Origin: Lasioglossum baleicum
Taxonomy: Eukaryota > Arthropoda > Insecta > Hymenoptera > Halictidae
Reading direction: 5' to 3'
NCBI RefSeq assembly: GCF_051020765.1
Contig: NC_134933.1
Span: 12,249,461 to 12,313,460, forward strand
DNA length: 64,000 bases
In this document: piece after piece, positions 33,991-44,226 of the stretch
How the letters are laid out: the number at the start of each line of letters is the position of its first letter
Position numbering within the stretch: the stretch's first letter is position 1
Translations under genes and position numbers: made by a program
Notes under the pieces: model-generated
Databases searched by the model: none
The model's input: the letters and a program-made list of their open reading frames with translations, nothing else
What the model was told of the DNA's origin: nothing

Positions 33991-34216
33991 AAAAAATATA
34001 TAAAAAATTCTTTTTAAAAACCACGCTTATATTAAAATGCACTAAAAAGGAGAAAATAATCTTTTTAGACATTAGTGACTATAAATAAAAGCGTTATATA
34101 GTTTAGCGCTCCACGCTTTTAATTATAATCACTAATGTTTAAAAAGATTATTTTCTCCTTTTTAGTGCATTTTAATATAAGCGTGGTTTCTAAAAAGATT
34201 TTTTTATATATTCTTT
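33991..34216. mobile_element. Near-perfect 220-bp palindrome (fold-back MITE)
   Basis: Every block has its mirror about a centre near 34103: TATATA 33997/34205, CCACGC 34021/34181, AAAAGCG 34087/34114, and the intervening TTAAAATGCACTAAAAAGG. The arms are about 100 bp with few mismatches and the loop is about 20 bases. It is noncoding and would form a long double-stranded hairpin if transcribed. Confidence 0.88.
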
Positions 34217-35138
34217 TTCTCTTTCAGCAAAATCAAATCTAAAATATTAAATAGTATTTGAAATATATACATCGCCAAATAATAAGCCCACCTCTGGCGC
34301 CGATGCAACACGCTCTCCTCCCCTCGTTCCCTGCCTAGCTGTTCCCCGGGAGCGAACCAAGCCTGTTTCGGTAAATTTCTGGAGCTCCGGGAGATTATAA
34401 ACTCGAAAGCGCGCGCCGAGATAAGAACGAGTGCAACAAAGTTTGATGGTTCAGACGTGAATGCTAACCGGGGGCTTCTTTGAGCCGTGAAATTGGTATT
34501 GTGGCCCCCGCGCGTCGTATACCTTTTTTTCCGGGGGAATTAAAATTGGTTCCCGGCGGATTGGCAATTTTTTTTTGGCGGCCACCCGTTGACCCCTCTG
34601 GAATCGGAATTTCGGCCCGGAAGATTGGACAATCGGAGTTTTCGCGGATCCCGTTCTCGCGAACGTTAATCGGGGAAAAACCGACGCGGCACGGCCTTTA
34701 TGCAAATGCTCTTCTGTTTATTGATTGTTTCCCGAGTCGATGAATACGTCTAATACGACTAATTTGATTTCGCATCAATATTATCCGACGTCTATCAATC
34801 ACCGCGATTTAAGTGGCAGAAATAATTGATGTCAGGACGGAATGTGATTGCTAGATAATTATAGGATTTAATTATGATGTAATTATTGGTACCGAAATCC
34901 TATTAAACAAGTTTATTACAGCTAATAATTGTAATTATCGATATGGAACCTATTAAGTTCCCTGTAAAGGCGATTTAAACAAGAAATTGTTGCGCCATGC
35001 TACCTCGGACTGGTTAGTTCCCACTGGAATTATAAAGTTGGTCGGTTGTAAACATTCGCCTTAAATATTCGCCTACTTTTTTTTTTATCTTATCGTATAC
35101 AGATGTTTATAAATATAGCTGAATCGTAGCTATGATTA
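34217..35138. other. Unique DNA, no gene recognised
   Basis: GC-rich from 34280 to 34740, AT-rich after. A TTTCTCTTTCAG acceptor-like string sits at the palindrome edge (about 34215-34226) without other support. Confidence 0.4.
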
Positions 35139-35290
35139 GTCTGCGATTCTTTTGGCATTTATGGCTCGTAACAAGTTCGAAAGATCAATGAAATTCATAG
35201 TACTCTTGTAAGTTAATATAAATTCACGAGATTCCTAATAATCAGACAGCGGATTCATTTTCAAATGCTTATTCTAATTATAAATTTTAT
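35139..35290 (+). mobile_element. GAC-family fragments
   Basis: TA|GTCTGCGATTCTTTTGGC with a following CATTTATGGCTCGTAAC matches a decayed left end. A second piece, CAGACAGCGGATTCATTTTC, lies about 105 bp further on. Confidence 0.45.
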
Positions 35291-35344
35291 TACATTACAA
35301 GGTAATGTGAATACATTGAGTACCGATATGAGACAAGGCGACAA

Positions 35345-35697
35345 GATATTGTCGGCCTCGTATGAAAATTGCCCAAGTCCAAAAAAGTAAATTTTACAGG
35401 AGGCGAAAAAACTATTTTGCTTTACACGGAGATTTCAAATTCCGATATTGTGGTGCTACCTAACAACCTATTGCTGAACTATAACTACCCTCAAACCGTA
35501 GATATTGAAGTACCTAGCAAGGCGACCCTTTTATTATTTTATTTTACGTCGCTTCTTCTACTGCTATGGTTATTAAGCGACGGGACCTACAGTTTTAAGG
35601 TGGGTTCCGAACCACCTCGAGCACCACAGGCTACGCTGAAAACCGAGTTTTCATAAAAAATGGACTTGGGCAGTTTTCATGTGAGGCCGACGATATT
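35345..35697. mobile_element. Inverted-repeat element, about 350 bp, with an open frame
   Basis: The left arm ATATTGTCGGCCTCGTATG, then AAAATTGCCCAAGTCC, is mirrored by GGACTTGGGCAGTTTT, CATGTGAGGCCGACGATAT on the right: about 40 bp of terminal repeat. Between the arms a + frame (35369-35656, 95 codons) stays open and includes a leucine-rich hydrophobic run at about residues 53-69. I recognise no transposase motif; the frame may be chance or the remains of a coding region. Confidence 0.8.
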
Positions 35698-36537
35698 TCG
35701 TTGGAAACGTCACGTCCGTAAAGTGTTAATATCGTAACACGTCACTTTCCGATGACACACGCGAAAACATGTGTTGTCCAGCCAGAGGGTTCGTGGGGGT
35801 TTTTGCGAGGGTCGCGAGGGTTCGACGGATTCGAGTGACAAGATGGCGGGTTGGTGTATAGGGTGGGAGGTATAGCGAAACTTCTGGCATGATTGTTGGC
35901 AGTACTATGATCGAGAGAAAGAGATAGAGAGGGGGAGAGCAAAGAGCGGATCACATGAGTGGGTGGGGAGAGAGTCTCGACTAGAATTGGAAAAACGCAA
36001 CAGGGCGGAAGTACGTCGAACAGGATCGCATTGTGCCATGGTGGAGCGAAGACCTTCCTTTTGTTGGGGTACCATTCCCTTGTTTGGCAGGGTGGTGGCG
36101 GTGGCCAGTACATTCCTCGGCAAAAGTACCGGTGTAGTCTATACTTTATAACGTGCGCGTGGTGCTTTTGTATATCGTGTTCCTCGGCATCTCGAGTGGG
36201 ATGTAATGGAATCGATCAGCAACGAACTTCATCCGCGCGCGATCAATTTACACGGACCACATTGAATTATACGGGCTGTCTCTCAACCGATGTTGCTGCC
36301 CGTAGTAGAACCTGCACGAACAACTTACAATTCAATATTTTCTGGTAGCTATCCATTGCGTTACATCATTTGAAAAATTTCGCTCCGAATTTCGGTTCAT
36401 CCATTTATACTTGTCGCACCGTGGACGGTCGTGGAGTTCATTAAATAGAAAAATTAACTGGTTTGCTTAAACTTTTAAATGTGCACGAGACTCCTGATCG
36501 TATCGTTCGTTCACAAGAAAAGTGACGCAACTGAAAA
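35698..36537. other. Unique DNA, no gene recognised
   Basis: Overlapping frames of 60-129 codons on both strands between 35740 and 36350; no motif. Confidence 0.4.
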
Positions 36538-36705
36538 TATTGTGGATCTTTATGCATTTATGGCTCATAAAGATTTTCAAAAAATGCTGGAGTATTAAAT
36601 TCAACGGAATTTAGTACGATTTTTATTTATCTTGGGTCTACAAATGCTATTACTAATGAAAATAGAATTTTATTTGGTACCACTTTCTTAAAATTTGTCT
36701 TACAA
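36538..36705 (+). mobile_element. GAC-family remnant, subtype C
   Basis: GTGGATCTTTATGCATTTAT at the left, then AATGCTGGAGTATTAAATTC ... TTAAAATTTGTCTTAC, as at 12998-13150 and 59558-59875. No right end. Confidence 0.6.
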
Positions 36706-36891
36706 TTAATCCAGTGTTCAAATAACAGCAAATTATTTTATATTTCCAAGTTGATGATATACAATTTTAAGTAATTTTCAAATACTCTCCTATACAATTT
36801 CCTTTGACTCATTTCACTACATTTCTTACGAATGAACAATGTATGGGTGGGGGTGGTTCCCAGCAACTGGCACGCAAGTTATTAGGTTGGC

Positions 36892-36935
36892 AACTAAGTT
36901 CGCGACCTCCACATTTTCTCAAACAAAGTCATTCA
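36892..36935 (+). mobile_element. Mariner-like left end, solo
   Basis: TA|TTAGGTTGGCAACTAAGTTC is a classic mariner-type terminus. The rest of the element is not recognisable. Confidence 0.6.
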
Positions 36936-38207
36936 TATATATTTTTCAAGCTCGAGTATTTCATATGAAATTGATCGCAAAATCCAGAGCTTTCCAATGA
37001 TATACAGTTCAAAAGGAATGGTCACTGAATGAGGTTATAATGATACAATAAAAGTATACAATAATAATTTTGTATAAAAGATACAAGATAATAAAAAACA
37101 ATAAAAAAGAGAAAATAATAATTTTGCATAAAATGTGGTTCCCTCTTTCTATTCCGCCCGACACAAGATAATCGATGAACAAAAACGTTCTTAAAAATTG
37201 CGGAAGGGAAGAAATGTTCGCTACAGGAGTGCCGAAGATGGAAAACAAGCACGGCAGAGTACACAGTAATTTTCCGGGAGTTATCCGAGTTCTCCTCGCC
37301 TCGATTGCGATTGTATTCGGAATAGCCGTGACATTCTCACGAGGAATCGTCGCGGGCAGTTTCACTTTTGCCGTGGAGAGTACGCCGCCCACGCATTATC
37401 GCACGTACAGAGCGAGCGATGCACGCGCGCGGATGCAGCGTGGCGCAGCGGATGCAACGGGAAGACACCTCTCCACCGATGGTTTTCGTGTACGTGCGCA
37501 TTCTGCGCGCGGCGGAGGAGATCTCGTAGATGCACGTGCTGCAGCTAGACGCGCGTGTACGTACCTTCCCGCGACTCTTGTATACGAGATAGATTGATAG
37601 ATAGTTTAATGCACCCTGGGAATCCGGTCCCCCTTTTCCAAGGATCGATTGCAGCGGCACGTAGTAGCGTATACGGGAGTGCGGCAATGAGCATAATGCG
37701 TCGAGATACCGTCGCTCAGATAACGCCGTTGAAAGATAACACGGTAATCGAAAACACGGGATGCTGAAGGGGGATAGATGCGAAGTTTCGAGGACTGTTA
37801 CTCGACTCGCCGATGGAAGAACCGGCGTTGTTATCGTGCCTCCGCGTATCTCTATTAGAACTATTAATTGCGAATGGACGAACAAGCATAATCTCACGGA
37901 CATTCGTGCGGTCCCGACTGGTACCCAACGCCGCGCCGTCGAGGATCCTCGAGAACCGAGGGCCCCACTCGATAGAAAATGTATCGCGCGACCGTATAGC
38001 TTATGGCTGGATAAAGGGCTCCATGGAAACCTCCTGAAATCTATTTAATGATCCGAGAACGGATTAATTCTACTTCGAGTACTCTACTTTCGAAAGAGAC
38101 CACCTCGAAGCCTATAAATATTCATCAGTTTCCGAACTCTTCTCGGAAATAATTGTCCCCCTCATTTTCCTCGCAGGGAAAATTCATGAAATTGTGTAAA
38201 TTCATTT
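36936..38207. other. AT-rich then GC-rich DNA
   Basis: GC-rich from 37140 to 38050, containing the open frame listed next and longer overlapping frames on the other strand. No recognised gene. Confidence 0.35.
37175..37597 (+). other. Orphan open frame with a predicted membrane segment
   Basis: A 140-codon + frame has a hydrophobic stretch at about residues 36-54 (VIRVLLASIAIVFGIAVTF) after a basic N-terminal region. An internal Met lies shortly downstream of the first. The second half turns Arg/Ala-rich, as chance GC-rich sequence does. The opposite strand also has long frames over the same DNA. I do not recognise it. It could be a small membrane peptide exon, but composition explains it equally well. 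Confidence 0.12.
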
Positions 38208-38250
38208 TTAACCGTTAGCAGTCGAGAGGTGACTCATTGTCAGAGTCATC
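38208..38250 (+). mobile_element. TTAA-type (piggyBac-like) terminus, solo
   Basis: TTAACCGTTAGCAGTCGAG is followed by GGTGACTC ... GAGTCATCAC, a subterminal inverted pair like that at 3904. It lies next to a Tc1-like end. Confidence 0.4.
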
Positions 38251-38270
38251 ACTAAAAATTCCTGTACGTA

Positions 38271-38300
38271 CACTACCGGCCAAAAGCTTGGAATCACTTG
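38271..38300 (+). mobile_element. Tc1-like terminal repeat, solo
   Basis: TA|CACTACCGGCCAAAAGCTTG has the usual Tc1-like terminus pattern. A weak inverted match (GTGATTCCAAAGTTTTGG at about 38834) may be its partner, which would place a GAC MITE inside it. Confidence 0.5.
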
Positions 38301-38360
38301 CTAATTTTTATAAATATCGAACACACCGATGAATTTTCAAGTGCTCAATCGTTATTATTA

Positions 38361-38508
38361 GGCTGCGGATCTTTATGCGAAATAAAGTAACACAAAACGA
38401 CTTTGCTACGTTAAAAGCAACATTACATTTTTGAATTCTTTCAAACTTTTACTGTTTTATAGTTCGTCCAACCAATTCCTTCATCAATGCATAAAGTCAT
38501 ACGCAGTC
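38361..38508 (+). mobile_element. GAC-family MITE, 148 bp, both ends present
   Basis: It begins TTA|GGCTGCGGATCTTTATGC and ends GCATAAAGTCATACGCAGTC|TA. Flanking TA on both sides. Confidence 0.75.
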
Positions 38509-38727
38509 TAGTTATTATATTAAATATTAACTAGTTGAATAATATTTCTAATAAACATCTTCTTATGTGTCCAAAATTACACACCTAGTGTAACTTTTCT
38601 GAAGGGACATCTTTGGCAACTTCTACGATATAAATATGTAAGACTGTCGTTAAAAATAAAGGTTTTCTAATGAAAGAGTAATTTGAACGAAAATACGCAT
38701 TCCTTGATGAAAGAAAAATAATACAAA

Positions 38728-39186
38728 ATGCAAAACATACTACCCGTAAGTTTCTTGGCAAATAAATCGTCCTTGGTTGCTCCAAAGGCATTCAGTTTTT
38801 CTTATAAACATCTTGTTTCTCTGAATTTACGCCGTGATTCCAAAGTTTTGGAATCTACACTACAAAGTATTATATCAATTCCATATCCATCAAATGAAAA
38901 AAATCATATACAATGGAGTTATTCTAGGCGGGAAGAAATGTTTAATTTTCAAGTTAAAATAACAAAAACTCCGACTGTGCAAAGGGTCAACTCTGAAATG
39001 GTATCTGTCACGTTGCAAACTTCTTCGAAATTCCATCGGAATTTAGCTCAGCTACTTCAAACTACAATTCAGAGCTATAAAATCATTAATTCATCAATAA
39101 TTAAAAAATGTAAATACATAATTTTCGATCCTTTTCCCGAGCTAGTAGCGCGTGATATTTACGTACGCGTTCTATTCGGAGTCTAG
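38728..39186 (+). other. Orphan 152-codon open frame
   Basis: The frame lies in AT-rich DNA, where a frame this long is less expected by chance than in GC-rich blocks. It contains a Ser/Lys/Leu-rich sequence without recognisable domain, signal or transposase catalytic motif. It follows a Tc1-like end and could be a decayed element frame, a host exon or chance. Confidence 0.15.
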
Positions 39187-39400
39187 TTACGTGTGCGCTC
39201 GTTTTGTTTCGTAAGTGATACGGGACTGCCTTCGTGTATGCCTAAAGGAAAGGAATAAATTAGAAAACTATATGAACACACTGTACGCTCAATGGCACCC
39301 GTACATATACATTAAACTTTTAAAAGTAACTTCAACTTGATCAATCCTCTCGTTTTCACATTTGCATTTTATGCGATACATTATTCATCATCGACCCAGC

Positions 39401-39673
39401 GATGCGAATTTCATGCATTTATGGTATAATGGTTAAAACGCAATAAAGTGGAAAGTTTCACCTTAAACTTGGAACTCCCGAAGGGCGATTCTCGGAATCC
39501 GCGAGCGCGACGGGAGACCGTTGGCTTAATGCGAGACTAACACAATTTTCATTATGATCTGCTAAATTTGTTGAAATTTCTCGAAACTTTTAATAGAAGA
39601 AACAAACTCCCGTTTGATGGCCGGGTTTCGTAAGTTAATCAGTAAAAATACGAATCTGCATAAAGATCCGCAG
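39401..39673 (+). mobile_element. Decayed GAC-family element
   Basis: The left GATGCGAATTTCATGCATTT and the right CTGCATAAAGATCCGCAG match the family ends. The interior is largely unrelated to other copies, so two fragments or an insertion are possible. Confidence 0.4.
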
Positions 39674-40312
39674 CACGCTCTCGTCAGCGTCCTAAGACAA
39701 AAGGACGGGAAACAAATTAGTTTTTCACTTTGCACCGTTCCTCGTCGTCTCCGGTATTACTCAGCTTTAATAGCAATCGCTATAAGCTGAACGAACATGC
39801 TAGGAGCGTGAATTCCATTCGAGTCGGTATGGAAACTTCGTTTCCATTATTTATTCTTTCGAGGATCGACAGTAATAGCAGCCCCGGTGGCGTTTCTGTA
39901 TTAATGGTCGCGACGATTAGATAACAGTAGCGGGCAGATAACACGATGCGATCGAACTCGGGATGACAGAAACATGGCCGTCCTCGGGAGAAAGTGTGTA
40001 TAATTATTGCCCTCGTTAGTACGGAAAGCCGAGCTCTGCCCGTTTGCCGATCGTAGATACAACCGTAACGTCGTTGTTATATTTTCTAATCACTGTTCGG
40101 GTCTCTTATTAGCCACTGTCGGCAACGACGTGTATCATCCGATCATCGGGCTCGTTCCTTTTATTTCCGTTCCGGATTAATGGCTACCGATTACCTGAAA
40201 ACTCGTGTTGTTTGCTCGGTACCCGAGCCGCACTCCTAACTGCCGATACGGAACAACCGTACATGGAAAAATCAATCGATAATGTAAAATCTGCTACGTC
40301 CGGTTTTATATG
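39674..40312. other. Unique DNA, nothing recognised
   Basis: No gene or repeat recognised. Confidence 0.4.
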
Positions 40313-40314
40313 TA

Positions 40315-40692
40315 CAGTGGATGTACAAAGTATTCGTACACTTTTTCAAAACTAATAACTTTTTTATAATTGTACCAAACGACCTGATCTTTTTCTAATC
40401 AATTAGAAGCATTGGTTTACGAAATGATATGCAAAAAAGATTTTTCAAAAATCATGATCTACAAGGTTAAATGCAAAAATAAAAAAGGCAGTTTTCAAAT
40501 AAAAAAGTTTTAAAGAATGCCTTGTTTATTTTTGCATGCAACCTTGTAAATTGTAATTTTTGGAAAATCTTTTATGCATATCAGTTCGTAAACTAATGCC
40601 TCTAATTGATTGTAAAAGATCAGGTCGTTTGGTACAATGATAAAAGAGTTATTAGTTTTTAAAAGATGTACGAATACTTTGTACACCCACTG
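40315..40692. mobile_element. 378-bp fold-back MITE, TA-flanked
   Basis: The left end TA|CAGTGGATGTACAAAGTATT and the right end GTACACCCACTG|TA are mirrored. The arms pair collinearly through the interior: GACCTG at 40381-40386 pairs with CAGGTC at 40621-40626, and the AAAGATTTTTCAAAAATCA region pairs near 40560. The arms are about 180 bp with moderate divergence. Tc1/mariner-type target site. Confidence 0.9.
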
Positions 40693-41230
40693 TATGTATA
40701 TCGACGTCTATGTATTTATGGGAAATCTGAATGCGAGGAATACAATAAAATATTTAATACAATCTTCACCAGGGACCCTAGTCACACCAGTAGACAACTC
40801 AATAATTGAATAAGCAATCGAAATGAATTTTCTCATCAATAATTATTATGAACAAGTGGAAAGAAATTCGATCATCGATAACTTTTATGAGCGATCGAAA
40901 TAAACTTCTCTCATCGATAACTGCTTTGAGCGATCGAAACAGTTTTTCCAATTTTTTGGAAACTAATAACTGTTACTTGTAACCAAAATGTATAAAATCG
41001 ATGTTTTTTTAATCATTTTGTTCTTAGAATTTTTTTCTATATATTTTGCGTAGATCATCTTAAATTACAATAATAATCAACTTTCTATTAATGATTTTTA
41101 TCGTAGAAAATTTTAGAACAACTGTTATTTTTGGTCCCTGATCTTCACCAATAACGTTCGGAAAACTTCATTTTGCGTTAAAATCCGCGGTCCACTTTCT
41201 ACTCTACCACTAGAGAAACAATCGTAATTA
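40693..41230. other. AT-rich unique DNA with GATCGAAA repeats
   Basis: Short diverged direct repeats of the type GAGCGATCGAAA ... CTCATCGATAACT lie at about 40820-40940. No gene recognised. Confidence 0.45.
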
Positions 41231-41398
41231 GACTGCGGATTTCATGCATTTACGAAGCAATTTACTGGTTGAAATATAATATTGTCGTGTTGATTTCAAC
41301 GTAAAAAGACTATTAAGGGGTGAAACGAATTTTTATATCAACTACTGCTTCATACAATCAATGCAGAATATTTTTATTTTGCACGAAGATCCGCAGTC
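41231..41398 (+). mobile_element. GAC-family MITE, subtype B, 168 bp, both ends present
   Basis: TA|GACTGCGGATTTCATGC at the left, GCACGAAGATCCGCAGTC|TA at the right. One of the best-preserved short copies. Confidence 0.88.
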
Positions 41399-42608
41399 TA
41401 ATCATAATTATTTCAGAATCATACCAATCTTTCATTGTACACATAATTCCGTGGATTGTTGAAAATGTAGGAAAAGTCTACTTTCTTGGATAATATAATG
41501 TAATTGCAAATTGCTAAATCAAGTGCGCTGAAAATTCAGCTAGTAGAAGGCACATAACAATTCCTGTGTTGAAGTTCAACAGGGGGAAGCTATAAGGCCA
41601 AAATAGCAAACTCTTATGGCACCTACAAGAGCATCCTACATGCAACGCGAAACTGTCGTGCAATCTCGAAACGTATTTTTCGGTTTGGTAATTTCCAGAG
41701 AAGTGGCAATATTTCCATAACAAATAAACGTTAACCCGACCGCGGTTCCTCCGTTATAAGAAATAGGTTAGCACCATCCCATTTATCCGGCACAGTCTCG
41801 GGTGTCCCGTCGGATAATCGAAGCTCCGTCGTGTTCGAGTGAAATTATGTCTATCTTTGGCACGATGGCGATGGTTTCCTGGTATCATGAATCGCGGAAT
41901 ACAACTGTTGCGCGACGATACCGTCTACGGGGATAACGGTACCGAAAAAAAAGATAACGTTTCGTAGGAAAATAGGATAGCAGGATGAGTCGGCGACGTA
42001 ACACGAAACTGTATCAGGAAGGATCGCGATCGCGAGCAACAGAGTTTCATGCACCGTGTTTCGTAACGGTCACGTAAACCTATCCGCCTAAAGATCGCCG
42101 GTTTTGCCGAAGTACGAACGAGACAACGAGAACGAAACGATCGTATAATATTTTGTTTTGCGCCGACGACGCGACGAGTTCGCGTAATTTCGTGTGCCAC
42201 GGAATATGTACGTTCGCCGCGAGTTATTCGGTCATTTATCGCGGTTAGTTCCAGCCTAGTTAGGTGGACACGTCTCGATCGCATCACGGGATAAGCTTGT
42301 TGCTCCGATCGAGGCCAGTGAATTCAAAGAAATACGGACCGTACGTGACTAAATTAGAGAAACTCCGAAGTTCTGCATGCACTCGCTCGCTCACTCGCTA
42401 GGTTCTAGTCTATTTAGGGACATTTTAGAAAGGTTCTGCCAGAGTGAGCTACCATTACAGAATCCGCGTATTTTACATCGTTTTGTTCCTCTTCGTTACC
42501 GATTGTTAAATCCTTAACCTGCTTAGACTCTCCGTGCCGTCCAGACTGATTCACGTAATTGTAACAAGTCTTCTCTCGGTTGAAATTAGAAAAAAAATAT
42601 TTTTTCAT
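41399..42608. other. Unique DNA, no gene recognised
   Basis: AT-rich to 41730, then CpG-rich. Minus-strand frames of 60-120 codons lack motifs. Confidence 0.4.
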
Positions 42609-42677
42609 TTAACCCCTTCTGCTACAATATCGTGTCTGACTCGTGTGATGAAGATTCTGAACAGAGTCTAGGAAATA

Positions 42678-43387
42678 CAGTGGCCGAAATTTCTATAAAG
42701 TCATCTTCTTTTTCATAGATATTTTAAAAATATCAACATTTTTGTTTCGGATAGAGGGACTGCGTACTCTAGACCGCTATGTTTACTATTTACGTTTGTT
42801 TTGATGTTTTTCTGTGTGGTGCAGAACAAAAGTGCGAAGTTTCTCTAAAGTCACTTAGTGTTTCTCTGTATTCTGAGCAGAGAACTACGGAAAACTGCGA
42901 ATATTCTAAAAGTATTAGTTTTAGAACTCACAGAGATCCCCTGTTTGTTATAATTTGATTCACGTGTATGAGAATGCCGAGAGGAAAAGTGCTAACAAGT
43001 GAAGAAAAAGCTTCAATCGATGCTTATAAAGATATGAGCTGCTCTAATCGCGCAATTGCTAAGAAAATTAATCGGTCATATACCGTGATTAATAATTATA
43101 TCAATTTACGTGAAAATTACGGAAAATCATTTTAAAGGTAGTAATAAAATATCGTCAAAGAGACGACATTCATTATTAATGAGATCTGCGGCTACGGAAA
43201 GGAAAACTGCAGCACAATTTCGAGCTGAATTGGAGCTCCCAGTAACAATAAGACGTGTGCAACAACTTTTAAACTCTTCTGGACAAAAACGCAACGTAAA
43301 CTAGGCCTTAAAGAAGTACATAAACCGGCCCGTATTGATTTCGCACGGGCACAAAACACAGTGACTTTATAGAAATTTCGGTGAGTG
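42678..43387 (+). mobile_element. Tc3-like transposon with internal deletion, 710 bp
   Basis: TA|CAGTGGCCGAAATTTCTATA at the left and the inverse of CACTCACCGAAATTTCTATA at the right, each at TA. The left untranslated region (GGATAGAGGGACTGCG and onward) matches the inverted copy near 46200. The interior keeps only the N-terminal part of a transposase, which runs directly into the right terminal repeat, so the catalytic half is deleted. Confidence 0.85.
42968..43372 (+). pseudogene. Tc3-like transposase, N-terminal DNA-binding part, broken
   Basis: The frame starts MRMPRGKVLTSEEKASI and continues with the helix-turn-helix pattern AYKDMSCSNRAIAKKINR, then INNY, typical of Tc3-like transposase N-termini (SNRAIA-x-K-I-x-R). 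One extra base near 43131 shifts the frame; a second helix region (about 43150-43300) includes TAAQFRAELELP-type sequence and VQQLL. A second shift near 43300 leads to a segment ending FARAQNT, where the deletion joins the terminal repeat. The DDE catalytic region is absent. Nonfunctional as a transposase; the DNA-binding helices are partly intact. Confidence 0.8.
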
Positions 43388-44063
43388 TATATTAGTTACA
43401 AGTGTATACAACACATATATAATAAAAAAATACGGTTGCTGCAATAAAACAAAATATTTATACCTTAGCTACGTTAGATAAAACATAAGTTCAAGTTTAT
43501 AAATCTTCAACAAAATGAGAAATTTAAGTTTAAAGTTCTCGTGTTTCAATTCATTATCATTCAAATCATTATCGGCGACAACGAAGTACAACATTTTATG
43601 GATATGAAGTTGACAGAACAACTCGTACAATACTTGAATGTTTAGCAATTGATAAGATACCAAAGTATTTAATTTTTATAAATATGCTTATCGAGTGCTA
43701 AGGGTTAATATAGAGCGAAAGAGCGAACCTCTGCAATACCTTACACGAGTCCAACAATGAACTTTTATCTCCTCGCCTACTTTTTGCAACGATAATTCCA
43801 GTTACTTCCTGGTCTTCGGGAGATTAGGTTCGAGATATATCACCGATCACAATAGTTCTAGTTACCTGGAATGATCGAAGTGGGCGGAGAGCTATTGTAT
43901 CCGTGAGTAGAACCGACGTTTCATCGGTGGAAACATAAACTAGAACGAGGCATGCCAGAACGAATTAATTTGTTCCAAAACCTTGTTCGTAACAGCATCT
44001 ATTCGCATATGTGTCTAGAGATAATCCCTAAACAAGCTGAAAACTGTGAAAAAATCATAACTA

Positions 44064-44226
44064 GACTGCGGATCTTTAAAGCAGTAAAAGATTTTAAAAA
44101 TTCGAGAATGTTATAATGTTGCTCTTAGTGTAACAATATCGTTAAGGGATGAAATCAATTTTTATGTTAATCCTGTTTCCCACAATCACTGCAAAACGTG
44201 TTTAGTTTGCATAAAGATCCGCAGTC
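44064..44226 (+). mobile_element. GAC-family MITE, subtype B, 163 bp, both ends present
   Basis: TA|GACTGCGGATCTTTAAAGC at the left (the TGCATTTATG segment is deleted) and GCATAAAGATCCGCAGTC|TG at the right. Confidence 0.85.

Larger units (their letters stand above)
42609..43708. mobile_element. TTAA-flanked (piggyBac-like) element invaded by a Tc3-like element
   Basis: The left end TTAACCCCTTCTGCTAC and the inverse right end TTAACCCTTAGCACTCGA resemble the TTAA ends at 3904 and 38208. Without the 710-bp nested element the host is about 390 bp. The terminal repeats match only partly, so the pairing is tentative; another TTAA-type end occurs at 46340-46383. Confidence 0.45.

Noticed and set aside
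38834..38856. Possible right end of the Tc1-like element at 38271
   Set aside because: Only the inner part GTGATTCCAAAG-TTTTGG matches; the outer CGGTAGTG and TA are absent.
43110..43304. Separate short gene within the Tc3-like element
   Set aside because: It is the frameshifted continuation of the transposase frame beginning at 42968, not an independent gene.
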